A stretch of DNA of 12,754 nt from Parabacteroides sp. (GCA_020026285.1 JAHHQS010000114.1:1-12754), one strand, 5' to 3'. Counted from the first letter of the stretch, positions 1 through 7,183 are shown. Made by a program: numbers and translations. Notes: generated from the sequence alone by a model not told the origin.

Positions 1-53
1 CAAGGACCCTCTGATTAACAGTCAGATGCTCTAACCAACTGAGCTAAAGAAGA
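1..53 (-). tRNA. tRNA-Asn (GTT), partial, first tandem copy
   Basis: Read on the minus strand, this is the 5' part of a tRNA: acceptor 5' strand TCTTCTT, D arm GCTC/GAGC, and anticodon stem TCTGA/TCAGA around loop CTGTTAA, which gives anticodon GTT (Asn). The 3' half of the T arm and the acceptor 3' strand lie beyond the window edge. All visible bases equal those of the complete copy at 76-149, so I infer the same identity and function: reading AAY codons. Confidence 0.9.
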
Positions 54-75
54 ATTTAATCTTTTTGTTTGTCTG

Positions 76-149
76 CTCTTCTTCTTGGACTTGAACCAAG
101 GACCCTCTGATTAACAGTCAGATGCTCTAACCAACTGAGCTAAAGAAGA
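76..149 (-). tRNA. tRNA-Asn (GTT), complete, second tandem copy
   Basis: A full cloverleaf can be drawn on the minus strand. The acceptor is TCTTCTT (149-143) paired with AAGAAGA (83-77), with discriminator G at 76. The D stem is GCTC/GAGC, the anticodon stem TCTGA/TCAGA around CTGTTAA with anticodon GTT, and the T stem CTTGG/CCAAG around TTCAAGT. CCA is not encoded after the discriminator, so it must be added after transcription. A 22-bp spacer separates it from the identical copy at 1-53, and both are probably transcribed from the promoter at 193-223. Confidence 0.97.
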
Positions 150-192
150 ATATTTTATAGCTTTTCCAGAAAGCTCCTCTGAAATTGCACCG

Positions 193-223
193 CAAAAGTA
201 AGGCATATTTTCTAAATATGCAA
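193..223 (-). promoter_or_regulatory. Promoter of the tandem tRNA-Asn genes
   Basis: On the minus strand TACTTTTG (200-193) matches the Bacteroidetes -7 consensus TAnnTTTG at every fixed position. TTGC (223-220) lies 19 bp upstream as a partial -33 box, within the usual 19-21 bp spacing. Transcription would begin near 185, about 35 nt before the first tRNA base at 149. The promoter overlaps the region used by the divergent kinase promoter. Confidence 0.6.
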
Positions 224-231
224 TATATTTG
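224..231 (+). promoter_or_regulatory. -7 box of the PfkB kinase gene
   Basis: TATATTTG matches TAnnTTTG exactly, 19 bp before the ATG at 251. It predicts a very short, A-rich leader of about 12 nt, which is common in this phylum. No clear TTTG box lies 19-21 bp upstream, so the promoter may be weak or rely on an activator. It sits next to the -33 box of the divergent tRNA promoter. Confidence 0.45.
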
Positions 232-250
232 CAAAAAAAATTAGAAAAAA

Positions 251-1228
251 ATGAAGATCTTAGGATTAGGAAATGCTTTAGTCGATGTTTTGTCGAAGTT
301 AGATAGTGATGAGATCCTTGAAGAAATAGGTATCCAGAAGGGAGCTATGGATATGATTACCAGGGAACAAATGTTCAATATGCGTAAGTTTCAGGAAGGT
401 TCAGAAGTAACTCAGGCGCCTGGTGGATCAAATTGTAATTCAATGCGTGCAATCTCTTTATTAGGAGGTAAATCAGGTTTTATAGGTAAGGTTGGAGATG
501 ATTCTCTTGGTGAATTTTATGGAAATGCAATTCAGGAGGCAGGAGTATCTTCTTATTTAGTAAAGACAGAAGGTCCTTCTGGTTCATGTACTGTCTTTAT
601 ATCTCCTGATGGTGAACGTACTATGGAAACTTTCCTGGGTCCTGCACCAACTATCTCTGCCGATGAAATAACAGATGAAGTATTAAAGGAATATAATTAT
701 ATTTATATAGAAGGATATTTAATCGTTAATGAGGAATTGGTTCGTGAAACTATGAAAAAGGCAAAGCGCCTGGGATTAAAGGTCGCTTTGGACTTGGCAA
801 ACTATAATATAGTGAATGGTTTTAAAGGTTTATTAAAAGAAGTCATTCCTCAATATGTTGATATTTTGTTCGCTAATGAAAGCGAAGCTGAAGCATTTAC
901 AGGTCTGCCTGCCCGTGAAGCGATAAAAGTCTTAACAGATCAGGTAGAAATAGCATTGGTCACTTTAGGCAAAGACGGAGCTTTGGTTGGAAACAGAGAT
1001 GTTGTGATACAGGTTCCGGCAGAAGGAAAGAATCCGGTTGATACAACAGGAGCAGGAGATAACTTTGCTGCCGGATTCTTATATGGTCAGTCAGTGAATG
1101 CATCATTGGAGCAATCTGCTAGAATAGGTTCCGTTTTGTCTGGATATGTAATAGATGTGGTAGGACCACAGATTCCTTTGGATAAATGGGAACAAATAAA
1201 GTTAAAAGTAAAGGCAATTTTGGCCTAA
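251..1228 (+). CDS. PfkB-family carbohydrate/nucleoside kinase, adenosine-kinase-like
   Basis: A 325-residue cytoplasmic kinase of the ribokinase/PfkB superfamily, the usual length for this family. The N-terminus ILGLGNALVDVL is the first strand and substrate-binding Asp region. Residues 57-83 carry the first PfkB signature (PGGSNCN, then LGGKSGFIGKVGDD). Residues 264-277 carry the second signature, DTTGAGDNFAAGFL, with the anion hole GAGD and the presumed catalytic base Asp270. LVTLGKDGAL (236-245) and the following strands are the usual nucleotide-binding part. Bacteroidales homologues are usually called adenosine kinase (adenosine + ATP to AMP), but the sequence does not distinguish adenosine from ribose, fructose or similar substrates. 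The ATG at 251 is the only start consistent with the family N-terminus and follows an A-rich leader. The S41 protease gene follows after 55 bp, probably in the same transcript. Confidence 0.9.
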   Translation: MKILGLGNALVDVLSKLDSDEILEEIGIQKGAMDMITREQMFNMRKFQEGSEVTQAPGGSNCNSMRAISLLGGKSGFIGKVGDDSLGEFYGNAIQEAGVSSYLVKTEGPSGSCTVFISPDGERTMETFLGPAPTISADEITDEVLKEYNYIYIEGYLIVNEELVRETMKKAKRLGLKVALDLANYNIVNGFKGLLKEVIPQYVDILFANESEAEAFTGLPAREAIKVLTDQVEIALVTLGKDGALVGNRDVVIQVPAEGKNPVDTTGAGDNFAAGFLYGQSVNASLEQSARIGSVLSGYVIDVVGPQIPLDKWEQIKLKVKAILA

Positions 1229-1283
1229 GACGAATATAAATATATACATTTACATATTATTTGTGAATTAATGAAATAAACGA

Positions 1284-2963
1284 ATGCAACGTAAAAGTAT
1301 TATAAATTGGATTTGTGCCTTATTGATGGCTGGAATATCATTTCCGGTGATGGCACAGAAAGATAAAAAAGATAATCATTTCGAGGTAAGTAAAAATCTG
1401 GAGATCTTCAATTCCTTGGTAAAGGAAATGGAAATGTTCTATGTTGATACGATCGATGTCGAGAAGACTGTTCGACGTGGAATTAATGCCATGTTAGGGG
1501 GCTTGGATCCTTATACGGAATATTATCCGGAAGAAGAAATGGCGGACTTTAAACAAATGGTTACAGGTGAATATGGTGGTATTGGTTCATATATTCGACA
1601 GAGAAATGAGCGAGGAAATGCCATGATTGTTGAGCCTTTTGAAGGTATGCCGGCTGCAGAAGCAGGATTAAAGGCGGGAGACTTGATTCTGGCTATTGAT
1701 ACGATAAATGTAACTAAATTTAAGAATGAAAAAGTCAGTGAACTTTTGAAAGGTGTTCCTAATTCAAAAATGACATTGACCATTCAGCGCCCTGGTGAAA
1801 AGAAACCTCGCAAATTTGATTTGGTTCGTAAGAAAATTCAGATTAATCAGGTAACATGGTACGGAGTAAAAGGTGATGGTGTAGGTTATATTTATTTGAA
1901 AAGCTTTACTGATAAATGTGCTCAGGAAGTTAAAGATGCTTTTCTTGATTTGAGAGACAATCATCATATCAAATCATTAGTACTTGATTTAAGAAATAAT
2001 GGTGGTGGCGTATTAGAATCTGCAGTTCAGATTATCAGTATGTTTGTTCCCAAAGGAAGTGTCGTTTTAACAACAAAATCAAAACAGACTCGTATGGATC
2101 GTACTTATCGTACTTCAAGTGAACCGATTGATACGGTTATGCCAATGGCCGTTTTGATTAATGGAAATTCAGCTTCCGCTTCTGAGATCGTTTCTGGTTC
2201 TTTGCAAGATCTGGATCGTGCCGTTTTAATAGGTCAGCGCTCTTATGGAAAAGGTCTGGTACAGTCAACACGAGAGTTGCCTTATAATGGAAGTCTGAAA
2301 GTGACTATCAGTAAATATTATATACCAAGCGGACGTTGTATTCAGCAATTGGATTATACTCATCGCAAGGCGGATGGAAGTGTAGCTGCCATTCCTGATA
2401 GTCTGACAAAGGTGTTTTATACGGCAAAAGGCCGTCCGGTGCGCGATGGTGGAGGTGTGCGTCCTGAATTTGAAATAAAGGAAAAGGAAATGCCGACGAT
2501 GATGTACTATTTGGCTGTTGATACTGTTACTTGTGACTTTGTTACTGAATGGGCTCAAAAGCATGACAAGATTCCTGCTATAGAGAATTTCTCGGTTAGT
2601 GATGAGGATTTTGAAGCGTTTAAGGTTTATGCCAAAGAGAGAAACTTTACTTATGACCGTCAGAGCGAGAAGGTTCTGAAGAATCTAAAAGAAGTAGCCA
2701 AGTTTGAAGGTTATCTGGATAAAGATTCTACCTGGTTCAAGACAATGGAAGAGAAGTTGACTCCTAACCTGGAACATGATTTCGATCGTTTCAAGAAAGA
2801 AGTTAAACGTATGTTGGAAACTGAAATAGTAAAACGTTATTATTATCAGAAGGGTGAATTGTTAGTAAGCTTGAAAGATGATGACGTGCTGGATAAAGCT
2901 TTAGAAGTTTTGTCGAATGGCCAATTATACAAGCAGACTTTGAGCGCTCCTGAGAAGAAATAA
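1284..2963 (+). CDS. Secreted S41-family C-terminal processing peptidase (CtpA/Prc-like)
   Basis: A 559-residue periplasmic serine protease. Residues 1-24 are a signal peptide (positive start, hydrophobic run, ending PVMA|Q). There is no lipobox. An N-terminal helical region is followed by a PDZ domain at about 95-170 (GGIGSYI, then GMPAAEAGLKAGDLILAID), which binds substrate C-termini. The S41 core lies at about 195-350: YIYLKSF, LVLDLRNNGGG, then NGNSASASEI with nucleophile Ser298, and YGKGLVQ with Lys323 and Gln327. The Ser/Lys/Gln set is aligned by eye to E. coli Prc, so the active site appears intact. The roughly 180-residue C-terminal extension is helical and charged, as seen in Bacteroidota members; its role is unclear. 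Homologues trim C-termini of exported proteins, but the substrate here is unknown. It is probably cotranscribed with the upstream kinase, and the hairpin at 2979-3032 ends the unit. Confidence 0.93.
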   Translation: MQRKSIINWICALLMAGISFPVMAQKDKKDNHFEVSKNLEIFNSLVKEMEMFYVDTIDVEKTVRRGINAMLGGLDPYTEYYPEEEMADFKQMVTGEYGGIGSYIRQRNERGNAMIVEPFEGMPAAEAGLKAGDLILAIDTINVTKFKNEKVSELLKGVPNSKMTLTIQRPGEKKPRKFDLVRKKIQINQVTWYGVKGDGVGYIYLKSFTDKCAQEVKDAFLDLRDNHHIKSLVLDLRNNGGGVLESAVQIISMFVPKGSVVLTTKSKQTRMDRTYRTSSEPIDTVMPMAVLINGNSASASEIVSGSLQDLDRAVLIGQRSYGKGLVQSTRELPYNGSLKVTISKYYIPSGRCIQQLDYTHRKADGSVAAIPDSLTKVFYTAKGRPVRDGGGVRPEFEIKEKEMPTMMYYLAVDTVTCDFVTEWAQKHDKIPAIENFSVSDEDFEAFKVYAKERNFTYDRQSEKVLKNLKEVAKFEGYLDKDSTWFKTMEEKLTPNLEHDFDRFKKEVKRMLETEIVKRYYYQKGELLVSLKDDDVLDKALEVLSNGQLYKQTLSAPEKK

Positions 2964-2978
2964 TAGAGAATAATAGAA

Positions 2979-3035
2979 GCCCATTGACTTTTGTATATTA
3001 ATGAAATATGGAATATACATTTGTCAGTGGGTTTT
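2979..3035 (+). terminator. Long hairpin terminator after the S41 protease gene
   Basis: GCCCATTGAC (2979-2988) pairs with GTCAGTGGGT (3023-3032) with two G-U pairs. Inside it, TGTATATT (2992-2999) pairs perfectly with AATATACA (3012-3019). A short T run follows (3032-3035). It lies 15 bp past the stop codon. The two stems are separated by symmetric TTT/TTT internal bulges. Confidence 0.65.
2990..3023 (+). promoter_or_regulatory. Promoter of the LytTR regulator, inside the terminator hairpin
   Basis: TACATTTG (3016-3023) matches TAnnTTTG exactly, and TTTG lies at 2990-2993. The gap of 22 bp is one more than the usual maximum. Transcription would begin near 3030, about 23 nt before the ATG at 3053. 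The inverted repeat TGTATATT/AATATACA falls between and partly over the two boxes, so it could also be an operator. Confidence 0.5.
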
Positions 3036-3052
3036 ATTATAAATGAGAAAAT

Positions 3053-3949
3053 ATGTCTTTGGGTTTATATGAAAGAATCGTGAAGTATTTGGAACAGCCG
3101 GCTTGTTTTTTTACTCGGCCTTGGATGGTTATATTATTTAATGTAATTATTCCTGTCTCAATTATGGGATTATATGAGCCTTTTGGATATAGACTTAACA
3201 GTGTATCTCAGTTACAGGTATTGCTTGGTTATACAATAATAGTTTTTTTGACTTCTTTCGTCGCTTTTTATCTGATGCCAATGATATGCAAATCCTATTA
3301 TCAATTGGATCGGTGGACTGTAGGTCGTAATCTTCTGCATTCTTTTTTGTTTTTATCAGTTACAGCTTTATGTATATTTATTTACGACTACCATTTCCTT
3401 GGTCATTTTTCCTGGGGAGATTATCAGAATGAGTATTTCTCACAATATTGGAGTATGAACTTTCTGGCCGTTTTTGCTATTGGAATTTTTCCATTAACAA
3501 TTAGTTATCTGTTGGAAAAGAGTCATCAGCTTAAACAAAACCTTTATGAAACTAAATTGATGAATCAGAAGTTACGTTTGGTAATAAAAGAACATAAGCA
3601 GAATGATTCAGAAAATCAGATTCGCCTGAATGGAGAGACAAAAGATTTTCTTCAAATTAATCCCGATAAAATCTTATATATTGAATCTTCGGGAAATTAT
3701 GTAAATATATATTATCAGGAAGAAAGGTTGATGCATAAAATGATTCGTTCAACGATCAAACAGATGGAAGAGCAATTGTCCAGCTATGATTATTTGATTC
3801 GTTGTCATCGAGCCTTTATTGTAAATGTCCATTCAATTATTCATGTGGAAGGAAATGCTCAGGGGTATCGACTGACTTTACAGAATTGTGGAGAAGAAAT
3901 CCCTGTTTCTCGAACCTATTCGAAGCAGTTGCAGGCCTGCTTAGGTTGA
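3053..3949 (+). CDS. Membrane-anchored LytTR-family transcriptional regulator
   Basis: A 298-residue protein with no receiver domain. The N-terminal half has four likely membrane helices at about 24-41, 55-77, 93-111 and 134-154. A charged, probably coiled-coil linker (about 155-185) leads to a C-terminal LytTR DNA-binding domain at about 195-298. LytTR hallmarks visible are ILYIESSGNYVNIYY, YLIRCHRAFIVNV, GYRLTL and IPVSRTY. DNA binding from a membrane-tethered regulator suggests direct sensing of a membrane or envelope signal, unlike classical LytTR response regulators, which are phosphorylated; no histidine kinase gene is nearby. The next gene encodes an outer-membrane barrel 140 bp downstream, so it is a plausible target (inference). 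The start at 3053 gives a family-typical N-terminus. Confidence 0.88.
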   Translation: MSLGLYERIVKYLEQPACFFTRPWMVILFNVIIPVSIMGLYEPFGYRLNSVSQLQVLLGYTIIVFLTSFVAFYLMPMICKSYYQLDRWTVGRNLLHSFLFLSVTALCIFIYDYHFLGHFSWGDYQNEYFSQYWSMNFLAVFAIGIFPLTISYLLEKSHQLKQNLYETKLMNQKLRLVIKEHKQNDSENQIRLNGETKDFLQINPDKILYIESSGNYVNIYYQEERLMHKMIRSTIKQMEEQLSSYDYLIRCHRAFIVNVHSIIHVEGNAQGYRLTLQNCGEEIPVSRTYSKQLQACLG

Positions 3950-3961
3950 TTTTACTTTGTT

Positions 3962-3986
3962 TTTTATCCCAGAATATGGGATAAAA
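3962..3986. repeat. Perfect 10-bp inverted repeat between regulator and barrel genes
   Basis: TTTTATCCCA (3962-3971) and TGGGATAAAA (3977-3986) are exact reverse complements around the 5-base loop GAATA. It begins 12 bp past the regulator stop codon. No T run follows on the plus strand, so it is a poor intrinsic terminator as drawn. It could be a weak terminator, an mRNA-stabilising structure, or a dyad operator upstream of the barrel promoter. Confidence 0.6.
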
Positions 3987-4035
3987 TGTCCCTAACCCTC
4001 CTTTTGTCACTAAAAATCTCTCTCTATCACTCTTT

Positions 4036-4067
4036 TTTGTTATCCTTGGATATCCTTTTTTTCTTTG
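4036..4067 (+). promoter_or_regulatory. Candidate promoter of the outer-membrane barrel gene
   Basis: TTTG (4036-4039) and TTTCTTTG (4060-4067, one mismatch to TAnnTTTG) are separated by 20 bp, an ideal spacing. Transcription would begin near 4074, about 16 nt before the ATG at 4090. The palindrome GGATATCC (4048-4055) sits in the spacer and could bind a regulator, but this is speculative. Confidence 0.4.
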
Positions 4068-4089
4068 TTGAAAATTAAATGAACGGGAA

Positions 4090-6390
4090 ATGAGGAAAGT
4101 AATTGAAATATTATTAGGATGTTGTTTCTGTTTCGTTATCTCCGCACAAGGAATTAAAGGAAAGGTTGTTGATGAAGCAGGTTCTCCTTTGGAATTTGTA
4201 AACGTTGTTCTGCTGCAGTTACCAGATTCTACCTTTATACAAGGGACCATAACGGATGAAAACGGACTATTCTCTTTCCCGGTTGCAGGTGACTGTCTAA
4301 GTTTCTCTTTTATCGGTTATCATCCATTATCTATAAAAACAAGTACTTTGGGGAAGACTATAGTGATGACAGCAGAATCGAAGGTTCTGAATGAAGTCAT
4401 TGTAAAAGGAAATCTCCCTGTCTCCAAACTAACAGCCGATGGCTTGAAAACACAGATTAAAGGAAGCGTATTAAGTAAAGCCGGAACAGCCAATGATGTA
4501 CTTCGTCAGATTCCGTTGTTGAAGGAAGAAAATGGCGGAATCACAGTCTTTGGTAAAGGAAGTCCCTTGATTTATATAAATGGCCGTCAGTTAAGAGACC
4601 TCACAGAACTGGAACAAATAAAATCAGAAGATATAAAGCATATAGAAGTGATTACCGATCCGGGAGCACGTTACAATGCCTCGGTAGGAAGTGTGATTCG
4701 TATCCGAACTGTCCGCCCCGAAGGAGAAGGTTTTGGCTTGTCTTTACGTTCTGATTATTTTCAGGCGGAAAAAGAAGATCTGGTGGAACAGGTTAATTTG
4801 AATTATCGGAATAAAGGGTTTGATTTGTTTGGCCTGTTCCAATATGATCGGAATAATTATTGGCAAAAAAGTGTATTGAGTCAGTCTGTCTTTGTGGATA
4901 CTCTATGGAATCAGCAGAATACGATGAAAGTAGAAGGTCTGAAACAAAACTATCAGGCTCAATTAGGTTTTAATTATCAGTTGAACGATAATCATTTGTT
5001 TGGAAGTCGTTATCGAAATCTTTTCTCTCCAGATAAAAAAGAACGTTCACAGGTAGAGAGTCTGGTCTTGGCTGATGGAGAATATTTTGACCGCTGGCAG
5101 AATGAAGAACGGAAGTTGTTGGTTTCAAAACCTACATTCGATTGGAATTTGTACTATACTGGAAAGATTGGACAATTAACAGCCGATTTTAATATGGATC
5201 TGTTATGGAGCGGGCAAAACAATTTTTCAGTAGTGAATGAAGAAAGTGCGGAACAGGACGATCGCCTGGTAGAATCAGAAAATAAAGTTAGAAACAGATT
5301 GCTCGCTTCCAAACTTATATTAGGTTATCCTCTTTGGGGTGGAACTTTAAACGGGGGAGCTGAGTATTCCCGGATTCATCGCGAGGATGATTATATCAAT
5401 CATCAGCAGATTGTTCCAACTTCGTACAGTCGATTGGAAGAACAGAGCGTAAGTTCTTTTGTGGAATATAGCCGGTTGTTTAAGTTTGGCCTTTTTAAGG
5501 CAGGACTTCAATATGAACGTGTGAAGTTTGATTATTATGAAAATGATGTATATAAGCCCGGACAAAGTAAAATATATAATCAGTTGTTCCCTAATCTCTC
5601 TTTGGGTACACAAATAAAAGATTTGCAGATGAGGTTCGCTTTCTCATCAAAGGTGCACCGTCCATCTTTTAGTCAGTTGAGTAATAATGTCTTTTATGGA
5701 AACAGATATACGCTTCAGACAGGTAATCCTTATTTGAAGCCAGCTATTGACAGTAATCTGAGTTTTCAGGCATCCTGGAAGTTTATACAAATGATGATTG
5801 ATTATAAACAAGAAAAGGATGCTATTATTTATAGTGCTGAACAATTGGAAGATAATCCGGCTGTTACTAAAGTTATGTTTCGTAACTTTGATAAACTGAA
5901 AACTTTATCTTGTTATTTTACAGCCGGCTATACATTCGGGATTTATATGCCACGTATCAATGTAGGGTTACGGAAGCAATGGATGAGTATTGAAAGTAAC
6001 AAGGAGAAAGTACAGATGAATCGTCCTTTATGGAATTTGTCATTTAATCAATCGGTAAAGCTGCCTTTTGATATACTGTTTACATTGAATTTTTCATTCC
6101 AGACAAAAGGGGATTATCAGAATGTTTTCTTAAATACAACGCAATATATCATGGATGCTTCTCTGACGAAGACGTTCTTGAAAGATCATTTGTCCTTTCA
6201 GTTAAAGGGATATGATCTGTTAAACGGATATCGTGATGGAAATTTGTTGTATAATAAACAAATGCAGATTGATATGTTGAATAGAAATGACCGTCGCAGG
6301 GTAGGACTGGTAGTTCAATATAAATTTAACATGAAGAAAAATAAATATAAAGGTTCTGGAGCAGGAAATAGTGGAAAGGAACGTTTATAA
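4090..6390 (+). CDS. TonB-receptor-like outer-membrane beta-barrel protein (OMP_b-brl_3 type)
   Basis: A 766-residue outer-membrane protein. Residues 1-19 are a signal peptide (FVISA|Q). Residues 22-100 form a carboxypeptidase-regulatory-like domain (GIKGKVVDEAGSPLEFVNVV, TDENGLFSF, LSFSFIGY), common on Bacteroidota TonB receptors. Residues 100-207 resemble a plug: NEVIVKG, NDVLRQIPLL, GSPLIYINGRQL, IEVITDPGARY. The remaining ~540 residues consist of alternating amphipathic strands rich in aromatic residues, as in the barrel family PF14905. It ends RRRVGLVVQYKFN, the usual last strand, plus a Lys/Gly-rich tail. No TonB box or SusD partner gene is visible, so TonB dependence and ligand are unknown. 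Its neighbours are a LytTR regulator upstream and a small secreted protein 50 bp downstream, probably in the same transcript. An earlier ATG at 4078 stops after four codons, which supports the start at 4090. Confidence 0.88.
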   Translation: MRKVIEILLGCCFCFVISAQGIKGKVVDEAGSPLEFVNVVLLQLPDSTFIQGTITDENGLFSFPVAGDCLSFSFIGYHPLSIKTSTLGKTIVMTAESKVLNEVIVKGNLPVSKLTADGLKTQIKGSVLSKAGTANDVLRQIPLLKEENGGITVFGKGSPLIYINGRQLRDLTELEQIKSEDIKHIEVITDPGARYNASVGSVIRIRTVRPEGEGFGLSLRSDYFQAEKEDLVEQVNLNYRNKGFDLFGLFQYDRNNYWQKSVLSQSVFVDTLWNQQNTMKVEGLKQNYQAQLGFNYQLNDNHLFGSRYRNLFSPDKKERSQVESLVLADGEYFDRWQNEERKLLVSKPTFDWNLYYTGKIGQLTADFNMDLLWSGQNNFSVVNEESAEQDDRLVESENKVRNRLLASKLILGYPLWGGTLNGGAEYSRIHREDDYINHQQIVPTSYSRLEEQSVSSFVEYSRLFKFGLFKAGLQYERVKFDYYENDVYKPGQSKIYNQLFPNLSLGTQIKDLQMRFAFSSKVHRPSFSQLSNNVFYGNRYTLQTGNPYLKPAIDSNLSFQASWKFIQMMIDYKQEKDAIIYSAEQLEDNPAVTKVMFRNFDKLKTLSCYFTAGYTFGIYMPRINVGLRKQWMSIESNKEKVQMNRPLWNLSFNQSVKLPFDILFTLNFSFQTKGDYQNVFLNTTQYIMDASLTKTFLKDHLSFQLKGYDLLNGYRDGNLLYNKQMQIDMLNRNDRRRVGLVVQYKFNMKKNKYKGSGAGNSGKERL

Positions 6391-6440
6391 TCTTAAAAGG
6401 GAAAAGAATTTTATGTCTAACAATCAAATAATGTAATGTC

Positions 6441-6794
6441 ATGAAGAAAGTTGTTTTTTTATTTTTGAGTTTGATGTTGGCTGTAACAGTAAGTGCTCAA
6501 AGTCTGAAAGGAAAATGGAATTTTAATGCAGAAGGTGCTCCTGGTGGTTATGATCGGGGAACTATTGAATTCAAGGAAGTCAAGCAGCAGCCAGTTGCTA
6601 AAATTGTCTTTCCTTATGATTCTTTTGAAGTAAAATTACAGAAAAAGGATGCTGTAACATATAAGTGTAATCTATATGTGGAAGGTACAGATGTTTATGT
6701 TACACTGATTTCAAAAGATGGAAAATTGAAAGGTAGTGCTGACGCGGATGGCATGCAGATCGATGTAACATTTACGACTCCTGAAAAGAAGTAA
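6441..6794 (+). CDS. Small secreted protein of unknown function
   Basis: A 117-residue protein that I do not recognise as a named family. Residues 1-19 are a clear signal peptide (MKK start, long hydrophobic run, VSA|Q), so the mature protein of about 98 residues is exported, probably to the periplasm. There is no lipobox. The mature part is lysine-rich with short alternating hydrophobic stretches and turns (GKWNF, GTIEFKEV, KIVFPY, FEVKLQ, VYVTLISKDGKLKG, IDVTFTTP), which suggests an all-beta fold, perhaps a small lipocalin-like barrel. This is only a pattern impression. There is a single cysteine, in YKCNLYVEG. It lies 50 bp after the barrel gene without an obvious promoter between, and a strong terminator follows, so it is probably the last gene of that transcript. 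Confidence 0.8.
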   Translation: MKKVVFLFLSLMLAVTVSAQSLKGKWNFNAEGAPGGYDRGTIEFKEVKQQPVAKIVFPYDSFEVKLQKKDAVTYKCNLYVEGTDVYVTLISKDGKLKGSADADGMQIDVTFTTPEKK

Positions 6795-6821
6795 GAAGGT
6801 TTGAATTATAATGCTTCTGAG

Positions 6822-6861
6822 GGTCTGATCGTTTGAAAGGCGGTCAGACCTTTATTATTTT
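6822..6861 (+). terminator. Intrinsic terminator after the small secreted protein gene
   Basis: GGTCTGATCG (6822-6831) pairs with CGGTCAGACC (6841-6850) with one G-U pair, around a 9-base loop, followed by TTTATTATTTT. This is a textbook rho-independent terminator 27 bp past the stop codon. It closes the regulator/barrel/small-protein region. Confidence 0.88.
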
Positions 6862-7183
6862 AACAGCAGAATTCAATGTCTCGATTTTGTTCAAAAGGAT
6901 ACAGCTTTCCCATAAAAACGATACTTTCTTTTTGAGAAAAGCTTTGACTTTTTGGGGAAAATCTTTGAGCCTTTTTCAGAAACGTCAAACGTTTTTCTGA
7001 AAATTGAAATCAATTAGAAATGAATGTTTTATGGAATTATGGAAATAAGAGGGGCGTGTAATTTCTTACTCTGTATAAAGAGGTATAATTCGTAAAAAGA
7101 GAGGGGATTGTACATCTTTTTCGGATAATTCTTCTGTCTACTTATGAAAAATAATTGGTTATGGGTGAAGCAAAAAAATATTT
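6862..7183. other. Intergenic stretch without a recognised gene
   Basis: About 320 bp between the terminator at 6822-6861 and the candidate small ORF at 7184. Frames on both strands are broken by frequent stops, and the short ATG-initiated frames (for example 13 and 19 codons) do not look like protein. The only structure I see is the degenerate AT-rich repeat block at 6929-7003. No TAnnTTTG promoter box with a good partner was found on the plus strand. Confidence 0.6.
6929..7003. repeat. Degenerate ~20-23 bp tandem repeats with an internal dyad
   Basis: Four units starting with TTTTT can be aligned: 6929-6948, 6949-6971, 6972-6991, and a partial unit from 6992. The first two share TTTTT-NN-(G)GAAAA-N-CTTTGA. 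The third keeps TTTTT-NN-GAAA and is more diverged afterwards. TTTTCAGAAA (6973-6982) and TTTCTGAAAA (6994-7003) are exact reverse complements around an 11-base loop, so the end of the block can fold. It is low-complexity sequence, and the repeat relationship may be partly compositional. Confidence 0.4.

Noticed and set aside
1255..1263. Possible separate promoter for the S41 protease gene
   Set aside because: TATTATTTG has three rather than two bases between TA and TTTG, and no -33 box lies at 19-21 bp, so cotranscription with the kinase is more likely.
3837..4250. 137-residue minus-strand frame across the regulator-barrel gap
   Set aside because: It is antisense to the ends of two well-supported genes and shows no domain pattern or promoter.
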